A stretch of DNA of 64,000 nucleotides from Codonopsis lanceolata. Lineage: Eukaryota; Streptophyta; Magnoliopsida; Asterales; Campanulaceae. The stretch spans positions 60,208,744 to 60,272,743 of the forward strand of contig CM028381.1 of NCBI GenBank assembly GCA_013146195.2. The letters are read 5' to 3'. The position numbers and the translations under genes were made by a program. Below the pieces are notes generated by a model. That model was not told the origin of the DNA, did no database searches, and was given only the letters and a program-made list of their open reading frames with translations. Positions 44,088 through 55,618 of this stretch are shown here, one piece after another. The first letter of the stretch is position 1. The number at the start of each line of letters is the position of its first letter.

Positions 44088-47000
44088 TGTAAGATCCCGA
44101 TTCCCGGTTAGCTTGAATTGCGTGCAATGCTCGCATCTCTTCTTCGGTTGATCGCTTGTTTGGTTGTGAGAGAGTCTAAATGTGTATGAGAGACCACATT
44201 AAGACTAAAACACTTTTAGGAGATGTCATTTAGTGGTTGACTTGTTAAAGTCAAAAGTCGTAACCCGACGATAGTCGAAATGCGACGCGATTGAGAGTTT
44301 ATGCGGGTTTTGTGTTTCTGACCTCGATTTGGTCCCAGATCTTTACATGATGATTAAATAACATGTTTAGATGTGTTAGACTTCTAATTGGATGTATTCC
44401 ATAAGTCTCGTGAAGTTTTGACGCCTCGAGAATAGCAATTCTCCTTATCGCGTAGTTTGAGATGGAGCCGGGCGAACGTCTCGTCTTTCGAGCCTATTTC
44501 CCCTATCTTTGAGCATCATCTGAGAGGCATTCAGGCCTATTTTGTAGCCCTAATAGGTGTTTACAATCATGGGTTATTACCCATCGGTTTGCGGTTTCAT
44601 TCGACGTTTAGATAGCAAGTAGTTACGTCTTGCGTCGGTTTTGCCCCGGGTTGTTTCGGGTGTTGTTTATGGGAGTCTAGACCTACTTTAAAATTGGTTT
44701 GAGACTTGGATGGACTAGTTTAATGTTTGAGGACTTTAAGGGTTCAATTGTGAGCCATTTCGAAGCATTTAGACTCGAGAACGCGCGGGAGAGGCCGGGA
44801 TCGGCGAGGTTGGACAAAAACCTAATTCTTTGAAATACAACGATGCGGTCGCATCACCAAATAGCGACCGCAAGGGGTCTGTAATGTCGGATTTTTGACC
44901 TTTTTTATGTGCTGTCCGAAATTTGACCTCTCAAACCCATTTTTAAACCACAATTTGACCCAATTACTTAACCTAAACTAATCCTAACATCTATTAGGAG
45001 ATTTAGGGGTTAATTAGTGAAGTAATTAGTGATTTAATCTCACATATAAAACCCTATCAGCCGCACACTTTCATTCCATTCAGCCAAGACAGAAATTCGA
45101 CCTCCCCCATTTCTCTTCTGCGAACTCAACAGAGAGCTTGAGAGGGAGAGCTTGAGAAGGAGGTTATTGGGTCTTGAAGGGCTGAGCTTGGTGTCCATTG
45201 CTAGGGTCTTCTTCTTCCCCATTCAACCCACAAGTTTGAAGAGAGAGAAGTGAAGGGAAGACTTCATTTTTGGGGTTTCAAAATCTGGCAGTTTGGGAGG
45301 CCGAAATTGGTAAGTTTCAACCTTCCTTCCTCTTCTTTTTAGGCTCCATTGACCCTAGGGAATCAACCATGTGTGCTATGTGGGTCAATGGAAGCCATTG
45401 TTAGGGTTTCTAGAAATGTATGAACCCTAGGAATTCAAGTTTATGTTAGAGCTTGATTGGCCTATGTGAGACCATGCCTATGTGAAATTCATGTTCTAAA
45501 TTGCCTATTGAACTTGATTATGTTGATTTTTCATGAAGATTGATGTTGGTTTGGTTGAGGTTCTTGGAGGGTGTCTTGCCCTAATTTTGTTTTAGCTTGC
45601 AAATTGATGATGTAAGCTTGATTAATGTGTTTTATATGCTTAATAGAGTATATTAAACTTTGCTATATGAATTGATTATGGGTATTGAGCTTGGATGACA
45701 AAGATGCTTGGAAGGGGATTTTCCCCAAATTATATTTGGCTTGTTAAAGATGATGGTAAGCCTAATTAGCATGTTATACATGTTTAGTGGAGTTTATTGA
45801 ACTTAGTTGTGTTGATTAACCATGAGTATTGAAATTGGTTTGGTTGAGATGCTTGGAGGGTGATTTGCCCTAATTTGGTTTTAGCTTGCAATCTAATGAT
45901 GTTAGCTTGATTAATATGTTTTACAAGCTTAATAGAACATATTGAACCATGTGGTGAATTTTAAATCATGAATTGAACGTTATGATTGGTATGATGACTT
46001 GGATGATATTATGCACAAGATGGCTAAATTATTCCAAGTTGCATTGTTAATTAGTTTGTTGGGTTTATATGAGTATATTGAACATTGGGATTGTGGTTTT
46101 GGGCGATAGTTATGAACATAGGGGGTTGATGAAGCCTAAGCTTCTCATCCTTGAATTTTCGGAAAACTTAGATTGAACTCAACGGAGTTAACCTTTGGGT
46201 TAGTATGAATCCTAGGAACTATAATTTTAAGTCCTACGGAATTTTGGGTAGAATTCATGGAGGTTGAGCCTCCAAGAAGTTTTGGGAGTGTGTGAAGCAC
46301 ACTTGATTATGAGAACTTATATGATTCTCGGTTGTGATGTTTATGCTAGTTGTGGATGAATTACATGACTAGTTTGATAGTAGAGTGTTTACCTACTTGT
46401 TTTGAGCATATGAGTATATATTACTTGTGCTTGGGTTTGAGTCCATTGAGTCGGTTTGGTTGAGTTTTGGTGGGGCGATACATCGTCTTCACGAATGTGA
46501 GATTCGTGATCGCGATGGATCGCCGTCCGGGTTTGCACACACCCCTCCATCGATGGCCACGGTGGGAAGTAGTTTATCTTAGTTGTAGTAATACACATGA
46601 CTTTGATAACTATGGAACTCGGCGGAGAAGCGTCTCGGGACGTCGATATCTACGAGAGGATATCGAGGGCACATAAAGGTTTTGCACGTGTTTTTGCGGG
46701 AGCGACACGCGGAGGAATTTGGTAATGGTATCATATCCCTTATACATGAATTGTTTCACAAGTGCTTAAGTGAATAACGTGCTTGGTGAATTGGATATGA
46801 TATGATGTTTGTTTTGGTTTCTTACATGTTATACTTAATAGATAACATATTGATTAATGTTGTTAAGCATGTATGCTATCACATGAGTATTATTGGAATG
46901 TGGTTTTATGCCAAAGGTATAGATCATTATGGTTAAGTTTATATGCCTTGACATGAATATTATGGGAAGGCTATGTTATAACAATAACATGAATTATTGT

Positions 47001-48355
47001 TATGTTAATATGCTTTATCATGAATATTATTCGGATATGGCATTATGTTAAAAGCGAGAATTATTGTTGTTAAGTTTATATGCCTTGACATGTAAATCAT
47101 CGGAAGGCTATGTTATATCAATAACAAGAATTATGATCGTTAAGCATATAATTGTCTTGACATGGATTTTAATGAAATGTTATACTACAATGATAACATG
47201 TTTTATTTATGTTGAGCATGGATGCCATAACATGATTTTTATATAAGGTTATTTCATGACGATAGCATGATGTGATTTATGATTGAGTATTATGCCATGA
47301 TAGGAAGTTACGGTTAGTAACTTACTAAGTCATTGTGACTTACTTTTATTTGTTGGTTGTGATTCCCTAGATCCGAGCCGAGCGGCGGATCCAAGTAAAT
47401 CCGAAGATTGCGTTGGCAAGGATTCTTTTGGAAGGTTGCTACTTAGTTGTTGGTTTTGTTTTGGTGAGGTCGTTGGGAAGATGAAGTTATGTAAACTTCA
47501 TGTTTGGGGTAGCAAACCCGTATGTGTTTTGTATGTTGTAATTATGTTGTTAGGTTAGCCTATTCTTTTGGTAGCCAACCGGTGGTGTGCTTGCTTGTTA
47601 TATGTTAGTAGTTAAACTTTCATATACGGTTGTTAGTACATATAACCGTTAGTACTTATTATTGTTGGCCGTGGTTTTAGTCGCGTGGTTAATTATAATC
47701 AGGTGTTATGTTTAGCATGTTAAATTGCTAGTTTAATGATGTTTGTTCTCGGCATGTTTTAGCCGTCGAGTTGTTAGACTAGAGTCTTAGACTTAGTTAA
47801 TGTTGGATTCACGTAGCTTCGCCGATGACTTGGTTTTTTTATGCTATATATTTGAATTGCATAACAGGGAGTTTGTTCTACGTTTAAGCCCAATGTTGCG
47901 GCACGCGAGTCGAATTTTTGGACCGAGAGATTAATCATCTCTTTGGTTGTTTTAGTTTGAGCTTGTTAGCTCGCCACTTGTTGAGATGTTATGCACGCAT
48001 GCTAAATGTTTTAAGTTTGTATTTATAAACAGGTACCCATTTTTGCTTTTGTTGTTATTTGCTTCACCCTACTTTGTTGTTTAAGTGTTGGGAAAGAATG
48101 TATATGCCTAGTTTGTGACTTTGATTCTATGTTGTTTGATTGGGGTTTTATGGGTTTAATGACCTTAGTAACCTATAATTACGTTAGTATGGACATAGGA
48201 GAGTATTAGGCCCAATGGCTTTATTTAATTAAAGATTGATTATAACTCAACGGAGTTGACCATGTTAGTATGACATTAAGGAGTAATATGCCTAAGTCCT
48301 GTTGGGTTAATATTTGCATTTCGGGCACCTTGGGATTTAGAGCTTGGGATCCTAA
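44088..48355 (+). mobile_element. Tekay LTR (family A), plus orientation, 3' part diverged
   Basis: It starts TGTAAGATCCCGATTCCCGG and aligns with the reverse complement of 16200-20576 through 'ttgagcttgttagctcg' at about 47957-47975. Beyond that the sequence up to 48355 is only loosely LTR-like and lacks the standard ending, so the true end is uncertain. A TATA box lies at 45045-45051 and the conserved palindrome at 46489-46509. Open frames inside are not conserved. Confidence 0.7.
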
Positions 48356-51300
48356 ATTAAAACCCCGAAATATTGCTTGCTTGTGATATGCATGAATTCA
48401 TATTTTATAATCATGATGAATATGTTCATTTAGCTCCCGGTATGTTTAGAGTCAATAGCATGATCATTGACGTTGTTGGAGATGCATGTATGCATTTTTC
48501 TTTCGCGAGATGTGTTGAATCTCGGTTTGCTTTTATGTGATTAACACATGGAAAATTGTTAGAAGGCATTTATAACATCATTAACATGCCTTGGTTATTG
48601 GTTAGATGCTTGTTGCATTGTGGGTTGGGTTGCTAGTTTGATTTTAGCGTTAACCCTTTTCGCTTTGACTTTTCCTGGCCGTCGTCGAGAGTTCTCGCCG
48701 GTTTCTTGGCCTTGTTTTGATGGGGTTTGAGGCTTGATTACTTTGGTTATGGTTTGGAGGTTATTAAGGTTGATTTATAGACCATTTTTGGCTTGGAAGG
48801 ACTCGATTGAATGCGGGAGAGTCCGGACCGAGCAAGGAAAGCGTAAAACATGGAAAGCTGGAAAACAAGTGATGCGCCGCATCAAGCTTGTGATGCGACC
48901 GCAAGGGTCCAATCGACTTACGGGATTTTGGTTTGGTCTCAGGCCGTCCGAACTTTTGGCCTATTAAACCCAACTTAAACCTATCTAAACTCACTTAATT
49001 AGCCTAATACTAATCCTAATCATCTATTAAGAGAATTAGGGGTAATTAGTGATTTGATTAGTGAACTAATCCCCTTATAAAAACCCAAAATCGCCGCACT
49101 CTTCATTAGTTCGTCGAAATATTGCGACTTCTTCCTTGAGTTCCTCGCGACCACTTCAGCCAAGACGCAAGAGAGGGCTTGAGAGGGGCGATTCTAGGGC
49201 TTCAAGAGGCTAAGCTTGGAAGCCATAGCTGGGTGTCTTCTTCTCCATCTAACCCGCAAGATTGAAGAGAGCGGAGTGAGAAGAAACGGCTTCATCGTTT
49301 GAGTTCGGTTTGGGCGCTTTGTAGGGCTGAGAAATTTTGTAAGTTTCTACCTCTCTTCCTTGATTTTGAGCTCCATTGACCCTAGGGAAACAGCCATTTG
49401 TGGTATTTGAGGTCAATGGAAGCCATTGTTAGGGTTATAGAATATGTATGAACCCTAGGTTTTCAATTGAATGCTAGAACTCGATTGGCCTATGTGAGAC
49501 CATGATATTTGTAAAATTCATGCTCTAACTAGCCTAATGAACTTGTTTATGTTGATTGATAATGTGGATTAATGTTGGTTTGGATTGAGATGCTTGGAGG
49601 GTGTCTTGCCCTAATTTTGATTAGCTTGCAAAATTAATTGATGTGAGCATGATTAGAATGTTTTATATGTTTAGTAGAGCATATTAAACCATATTGTGTG
49701 AATTAATCATGAATTGGAAATTATTGGTTGGTATGGTGACTTGAATAAATTTATAACCAAGATGGCTAATTTGTTCTAAGTTACCTTGTTAATTATTTTG
49801 TGGGGTTTATGTGAGTTATTGATCGTCGGGTTTATGGTTTTGACGATAGATATGAACTTAGGGGATGATGAAGCCTAAGCTTCTATTCCTTGAAATTTCG
49901 AAAACTTAGATTGAACTCAACGGAGTTAACCTTTGGGTTAGTTTGAATCCTAGAACTATGATTTTAAGTCCTATGGAATCTTGGGTAGAATTCATGGAGG
50001 TCGAGCCTCCAAGAAGTTTTAAGGTGTGTGAAGCACACTTGATTATGAGAACTTATATGATTCTCGGTTGTGATGTTTATGCTAGTTGTGGATAAATTGC
50101 ATGACTAGTTTGATGGTAGAGTGTTTACCTACTTGTTTTGAGCATATGAGTATATATTACTTGTGCTTGGGTTTTGAGTCCACCGGCGCTTCCTGTTGAG
50201 TCTTTGGTGGGTTGATACATCGCCCTCACGAATTATGGGATTCGTGATCGCGATGTATCGCCGCGTCGGGTTGCACACACCCTCCATCGATGGCCACGGT
50301 GGGGAAGTAGTTTATCTTAGTTGTAGTAATACACATGACTTTGATAACTATGGAACTCGAGAGCGGAGATCTGCTCGGGACGCCGATATCTACGAGAGGG
50401 ATATCGAGGGCACATAAGGGTTTTGCACGTGTTTTTGCAGAGCGACACGCCAGAGGAATTTCGGTAATGGTATCATATCCCTAATATATATGAATTGTTT
50501 CACAAGTGCTTAAGTGAATAACGTGCTTGGTGAATTGGATATGATATGATGTTTGTTTTGGTTCCTCTTACATGTTATACTTAATAGATAACATATCGAT
50601 TAATGTTGTTAAGCATGTATGCTATCACATGAATATTATGGGAATGTTGTTTTATGCCAAAGGTATAAATTATTATTGTTAAGACAAGAATGACTTGACA
50701 TGGATTTATGATGAGATGTTATACTTAATAGATAACATATTTATTTAATGTTGAGCATGAATGCCATACATGATTTATTATGAGGTTGTTTCATGACAAT
50801 AGCATGATATATTTTATAATTGAGCATTATGCCATGGTAGGAAGTTATGGTTAGTAACTTACTAAGTCATTGTGACTTACTGTTATTTGTTGGTTGTTTT
50901 TCCCTAGATCCGAGCCGAGTTAGCGGATCCAAGTAAATCAGGAAGGTTACTTTGGCAAGGAAGTCTTTTGGACAAGGTTGCTACTTAGATGTTCTTTTGT
51001 TTTTGGTGAGGTCGTTGGGAAGATGAAGTTATGTAAACTTCATGATTTGGGTAGCAAACCTTTATGTGTTTGTAATGATTGTAATTATGTGGTTAGCCTA
51101 TTCTTTTGGTAGCCAACCGTAAAAGGTGGTTGTGCTTGATGTATATTGGTAGTTAAACTTCCATATGTTTTCTGTTGTTAGTACTTATAACTGTTAGTAC
51201 TTATTTTGTTGGTAGCCGACTGGTTTAGTCGTGCTTGGTTTGTTGGTGAGTATGTTTAGCATGATATATTGCTAGTTAAATATTATGTTTATTCTCCGGC

Positions 51301-51678
51301 ATGTTTTTAGCCGTCGAGTTGTTAGACTAGAGTCTTAGACTTAGTTTAATGTTGGGTTCCGGCCGTAGCTTCGCCGATGACTTGGTTTATTATGCTTATA
51401 TATGAATTGCATAACAGGGAGTTTGTCCTACGTGCCCAATGTTGCGGCACGCGAATCGAATTTTTGGACCGAGAGATTAATCATCTCTTTGGTTGTTTTA
51501 GTTTGAGCTTGTTAGCTCGGGCGCCACTGCTTTAATTTATTTCGCTTCCGCATGTGTTTTGAGTTATCGGTGTATCGCCGTTATGGCCCTACCCATTATT
51601 TGCTACTTGTTTGTTGTTAATTGTTCCTCGGTGGCACGACCTTGGGATTTCGCCTTGGGATCCGGTCGGGTCGCCACG
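48356..51678 (+). mobile_element. 5' LTR of Tekay element
   Basis: 3,323 bp. It starts ATTAAAACCCCGAAAT where the 3' LTR has TGTAAAACCCTGAAAT, and ends GGTCGGGTCGCCACG. A TATA box TATAAAAA lies at 49076-49083. By eye it differs from the 3' LTR by a few percent, largely through 1-4 bp indels. Confidence 0.85.
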
Positions 51679-51680
51679 CT

Positions 51681-51692
51681 TGGTATCGAGCT
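51681..51692 (+). other. Primer-binding site (initiator tRNA-Met type)
   Basis: TGGTATCGAGCT lies two bases after the LTR end. It corresponds to the usual plant PBS TGGTATCAGAGC with one base lost, complementary to the initiator tRNA-Met 3' end. Confidence 0.75.
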
Positions 51693-51794
51693 ATGATTAT
51701 AAATTTAGCTTTCACCGGATAGGTTCCTTGGCTTTGGGGGTTGGTTTGTGTGATAGATTTATTTTATTAACGCCGAGTGTTATTGTAGGTGTTA

Positions 51795-53071
51795 ATGGTG
51801 GATACTAGAGCAGGAGCTAGTTCCGGAGGTGGCACCGGTAGAGGTGCTGGTAGAGGTATTGGCGGTGGCAGAAATGCTAACGATAACCGTCAACAGAATA
51901 TTCCTCCACTGCGAACACCGGAAGAGCAGTATGAGGCGATGGCAACCATGTATCGTGGAATGCTTGATATGATGAACCAAATGAATCAGAGAGGTTTTGG
52001 TAGAGTGGATCCACAAGGAGGACCACGGCCAGAGCCACAAGTAGAGAGGCCGAGGCAGGAGGCTAGACATAATGATAATTCTATGCTTGAAAGATTTGTG
52101 AAGTTAAAGCCGAGGCAATTTAATGGAGAGCCGACGCCGCTAAAGCCGAGCTTTGGATCGAACACTTGAGAAAATATTTGCACCATCAAGGCGATGATGA
52201 ACGTAAAGTTGTATTAGCCGTGTTCAAGCTTGAGGGTGCCGCCGAGCATTGGTGGCGTGTACCGAGGGAGAGTTGGGAACCGCATAGAGTCCCACGTATA
52301 TGGCCTAATTTCGCTCGAGAGTTCGAGCTTCCTATGTACCGATGTTGTCGTGAGAAAAGAGAGAAAGAGTTTATGGATTTGGTGCAGGGAGTATGACAGC
52401 TTCCCCAAGATTCGCCGATTCACCGAGTTGGCTCGATATTGCACACATTTGATTCCCGATGAGGCCAGAGGACACGTAAATTTGTAAAGGGTTTGAGGAC
52501 GGAGTTCAGAAACAACTTCTTTCTCATCGCCGTGGAGTACAGAAGGCCGTTGATAGAGCCTACACTATTGAGAGAGACATTGATGAGCATCGCATTATGT
52601 CTATTTCGGGTTCTTCTCAGCCTAAGCGCTTTCTCGAGTCATGGATCGGGTAATCGTGGAAATTTTAGTGGAAAATCTCATTATGAAGGACATGCGAAGA
52701 ATCAGTCTAGTGACAAAGGGACTAGTACTACATCTACTCAGAGGGATCGTAGTGTGGCATTGGTTTGTTCTTATTGTTCTAAGATTGGGCATACAGAAGA
52801 TAGGTGCTGGAATAAGAACGGAGCACCAATGGAGTGTTATTACTGTGGAGTTTCCGGGCATATGAAGAAAGATTGTCCCAAGTTGAAGAGCAATCAGTCC
52901 GGAGGTTCTAGTCAGACTACAGCTGGAACAAAGAGAGATAGCGATGGGAAAGCTAAAGTGCAGGGTCGTGTATTTGCTCTAGATCGAGAGGTGTACCCGA
53001 AGTCTACAAAGCAGGATTGGAGGTACCGCTTTCTATTTTCTAATGAGGCTCGTGCACTTATAGACCCGTGA
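51795..53071 (+). pseudogene. Tekay gag with two CCHC knuckles, broken
   Basis: The start ATG at 51795 (MVDTRAGASSGGGTGRGAGR) opens a Gly/Arg-rich N-terminus, followed by FVKLKPRQFNGEPTPLK and, after frameshifts at about 52165, 52400 and 52490, capsid sequence including EGAAEHWWRVPRESWEP and RRFTELARYCTHLIPDEAR. The segment 52493-53071 contains two zinc knuckles, CSYCSKIGHTEDRC and CYYCGVSGHMKKDC, both CX2CX4HX4C with all ligands. Tekay gag usually has one or two knuckles, so the domain order is normal. At least three frameshifts prevent a full product. Confidence 0.85.
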
Positions 53072-53620
53072 TCATCGCATTCTTATGTTGCATCACATTT
53101 CGTTGATAAACTATGTGTTATGCCTCAGTCTTTACCATATGTGCTTGAAGTATCTACCCCTCTTGGGGAATGTTTGTTAGCTTCAGATATTTATAAAGCA
53201 TGCGATGTACTTGTGGATAAACATGTGTTGCATGCGGATTTGGTGGTGTTACCACTTCGTGATTTTGATGTTATTCTTGGTATGGATTGGTTGAGCACAT
53301 ATCATGCATTGGTGGATTGTCTTAGTAAAAGGGTCACTTTTACTTTGCCTGGCGTTCCTAAGTTTGTGTTTTTGGGAGATAATGCACCGAGTGGTTTACG
53401 CCATTTGCGCTTAAGGCTAGGAAACTATTGTCGCTGGGTGCACAGGTATCTTGCTTGTGTAGTGGACAAGCGGGTTTCTTCTTCTAACCTTGAAGATGTG
53501 CCAGTTGTGTGTGAGTTTCCAGATGTTTTCTCGAAAGATTTTGGGATGCCTCCAGATCGAGAGATTGAATTTTGTATTGAGTTATTGCCGGGACTACACC
53601 ACTTTCAAGGCGCCGTATAG
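53072..53620 (+). pseudogene. Tekay aspartic protease with stop in the active site
   Basis: After the knuckles the frame reads EARALIDP, then a TGA stop at 53069-53071, then SSHSYVASHFVDKLCV. The usual active site here is LID-S/T-G-SSHS, so the catalytic Gly codon is a stop and the neighbouring Ser/Thr is Pro. Downstream VVLPLRDFDVILGMDWLSTY and VDCLSKRVTF follow normally, then the protease-RT linker (CEFPDVFSKDFGMPPDREIE). A single base change (GGA to TGA) could explain the stop. It blocks pol translation even without the frameshifts. Confidence 0.85.
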
Positions 53621-54340
53621 AATGGCACCTATGGAATTAAAGGAGTTGAAAGTTCAGTTACAAGAACTCCTTGACATTGGCTTCATCAAGCTGCCGCGCC
53701 TTGGGGTGCGCCGGTATTATTTGTAAGGAAGAAAGATGGGAGCCTTAGATTGTGCATCGATTATCGAGAGTTGAACAAGGCAACGATCAAGAACAAGTAT
53801 CCATTGCCACATATAGATGATTTGTTTGATCAATTGCAAGGATCGGTGGTCTATTCCAAACTTGACTTGAGATTTGGGTACCATCGCTGAAGGTTAGAGC
53901 CGAAGATGTTCAAAACGGCTTTTCCGCACGATTATGATGGGCATTTATGGTGATGCCATTCGGTTGACTAATGCGCCGGCGGTTTCATGGATTTGATGAA
54001 CCGGTATTTCATAATTTTCTTGATTGCTTCGTGGTGGTTTTCATAGACGACATCCTTGTGTATTCTAAGTCTCTGGATGAGCATGCACAACATTTATGGA
54101 TGGTTTTGTCTATTCTTCGGGAGAGGCAACTCTATGCCAAGTTTAGCAAGTGTGCATTTTGGCTAGAGGAGGTTTCATTCTTGGGGCACGTTGTTTCTAG
54201 TGCCGGGATAGCGGTGAATCCTTCCAAAGTTGAGGCAGTAATGAATTGGAGGAGGCCGACCACGCTATCGAGGTACGGAGTTTCTTGGGGCTAGTTTATT
54301 ATCGAAAATTCATTGAGGGATTTTCAAGATTGCTACGCCC
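53600..54340 (+). pseudogene. Tekay reverse transcriptase, RNase H missing
   Basis: Successive frames encode MAPMELKELKVQLQELLDIG (53622-53681), then CIDYRELNKATIKNKYPLPH with DDLFDQLQGSVVYSKLD (about 53754-53870), then the catalytic segment VVVFIDDILVYSKSLDEH (53971-54294, FIDD box intact) and CAFWLEEVSFLGHVVSSAGI. After MTNLTQKK at about 54341 the sequence passes directly into the integrase N-terminal region (DPELMKIIDG), so the roughly 400-bp RNase H domain is deleted. At least four frameshifts. Confidence 0.85.
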
Positions 54341-55612
54341 ATGACAAATTTGACTCAGAAGAAAGATCCAGAGTTGATGAAAATTATTGATGGTTTGAGT
54401 GAGAATAAAGAGAATGAGTTCTCGATGAACCAAGATGGTATTTTGACATTTAAGGGTAGAGTTTGTGTTCTATCGGTTGAAGATGTTAAACGGCTTGTGT
54501 TGGATGAGGCTCACAAAGCAAAGTATACTATCCATCCGTGAAGTACGAAAATGTATAGAGATTTAAAGAAACAATTCGTGGAGTGGCATGAAGTTTACGT
54601 GATAGCGCACTATGTGTCGAGGTGTCTCACTTGTCAGGTAAAGGCGAACACCAAAGGCCTCCGGGTTGTTACAGCCGTTGGATATTCCGAGTGGAAATGG
54701 GAACATGTTACGATGGACTTTGTTTCGATTTCCACGCATCAGAGGTTTTGATGCCGCTTGGGTTGTTGTTGATCGGCTCACGAAGTCGGCTCATTTTATT
54801 CCGATTGCGATGACTTATTCATTGAGTCGCCTAGCGGCATTGTATGTGCAGAGATTGTTAGATTGCACGGGGTTCCAAGTTAGTATTGTTTCGACCGATC
54901 CGAGGTTTACATCGAGGTTTTGGCAAGCTTTGCAGAAGCTATGGGGACTAAGTTGAACTTTAGCACACCCTCATCCGAACCGAGAGAACGATTCGATACT
55001 TGAGGATATGTTACGGCTTGTACGATTGATTTTAAAGGGAGTTGGGATACACATCTTCCTTTGAGTTTGCATAACAATAGTTACCAGTCGAGCATCGAGA
55101 TGGCACCGTATGAGGCTCTTTATGGGAGGAAGTGTAGATCTCCTATTTGCTGAGACGAGGTTGGAGAAGCAAAATTATGGGGTTCAGAGATTGTTCAGCA
55201 GTCTGTTGAGATTGTGAAAATAATTCGAGATAGATTGCTCACCGCCAAAGTCGAAAAAGCTACGATAATAGAAGGAGAGATTTGGAGTTTCGTGTTGAGA
55301 CTTAGTATTTCTTAAGGTATCGCCTAGAAGGGGTACCAAGAGATTTGGAAAGAAAGGGAAATTATCACCGAGGTATGTTGGACCTTTTGAGATTCTTCAG
55401 AAGAGTATTTCAATGAAATATCCAAGTATGAAGATTACTTTTCATTGTCCTTGGAGCAAGTTTTGAGAAGCAAGAAAATTCCATTGGTGAAAGTCGGAAG
55501 AATCACGAGATCGAGGAAGCAACTTGGGAGACCGAGTTGGAGATGCGAGAGAAATATCCTCATTTGTTCGATGACTACGGTAAGAATTTAGGGCTAAATT
55601 CCTTAAAGTAGG
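54341..55612 (+). pseudogene. Tekay integrase and chromodomain-like tail
   Basis: The segment at 54341-54541 carries the start of the integrase zinc-binding domain (VLDEAHKAKYTIHP), followed by HYVSRCLTCQVKA. The catalytic core begins WKWEHVTMDFVS (first Asp) and continues LTKSAHFIPIAMTYSLSRLA and RFTSRFWQAL. Then come NNSYQSSIEMAPYEALYGRK and the GPY-like YVGPFEIL. The last part encodes EIEEATWETELEMREKYPHL with FDDYG, the tail form of plant chromovirus chromodomains. Frameshifts occur every 100-300 bp. The reading ends near 55612, just before the polypurine tract. Confidence 0.8.
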
Positions 55613-55618
55613 GGAGAA
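55606..55618 (+). other. Polypurine tract of Tekay element
   Basis: AAGTAGGGGAGAA directly before the 3' LTR start TGTAAAACCC. Confidence 0.8.

Noticed and set aside
46467..46676. Small frame with a recurring GFVIAMDRR-like peptide, seen also near 50196, 57546 and 17600
   Set aside because: It lies in Tekay LTRs; the nucleotide block is conserved but frames and stops are not. I treat the signal as a DNA/RNA element, not a protein.
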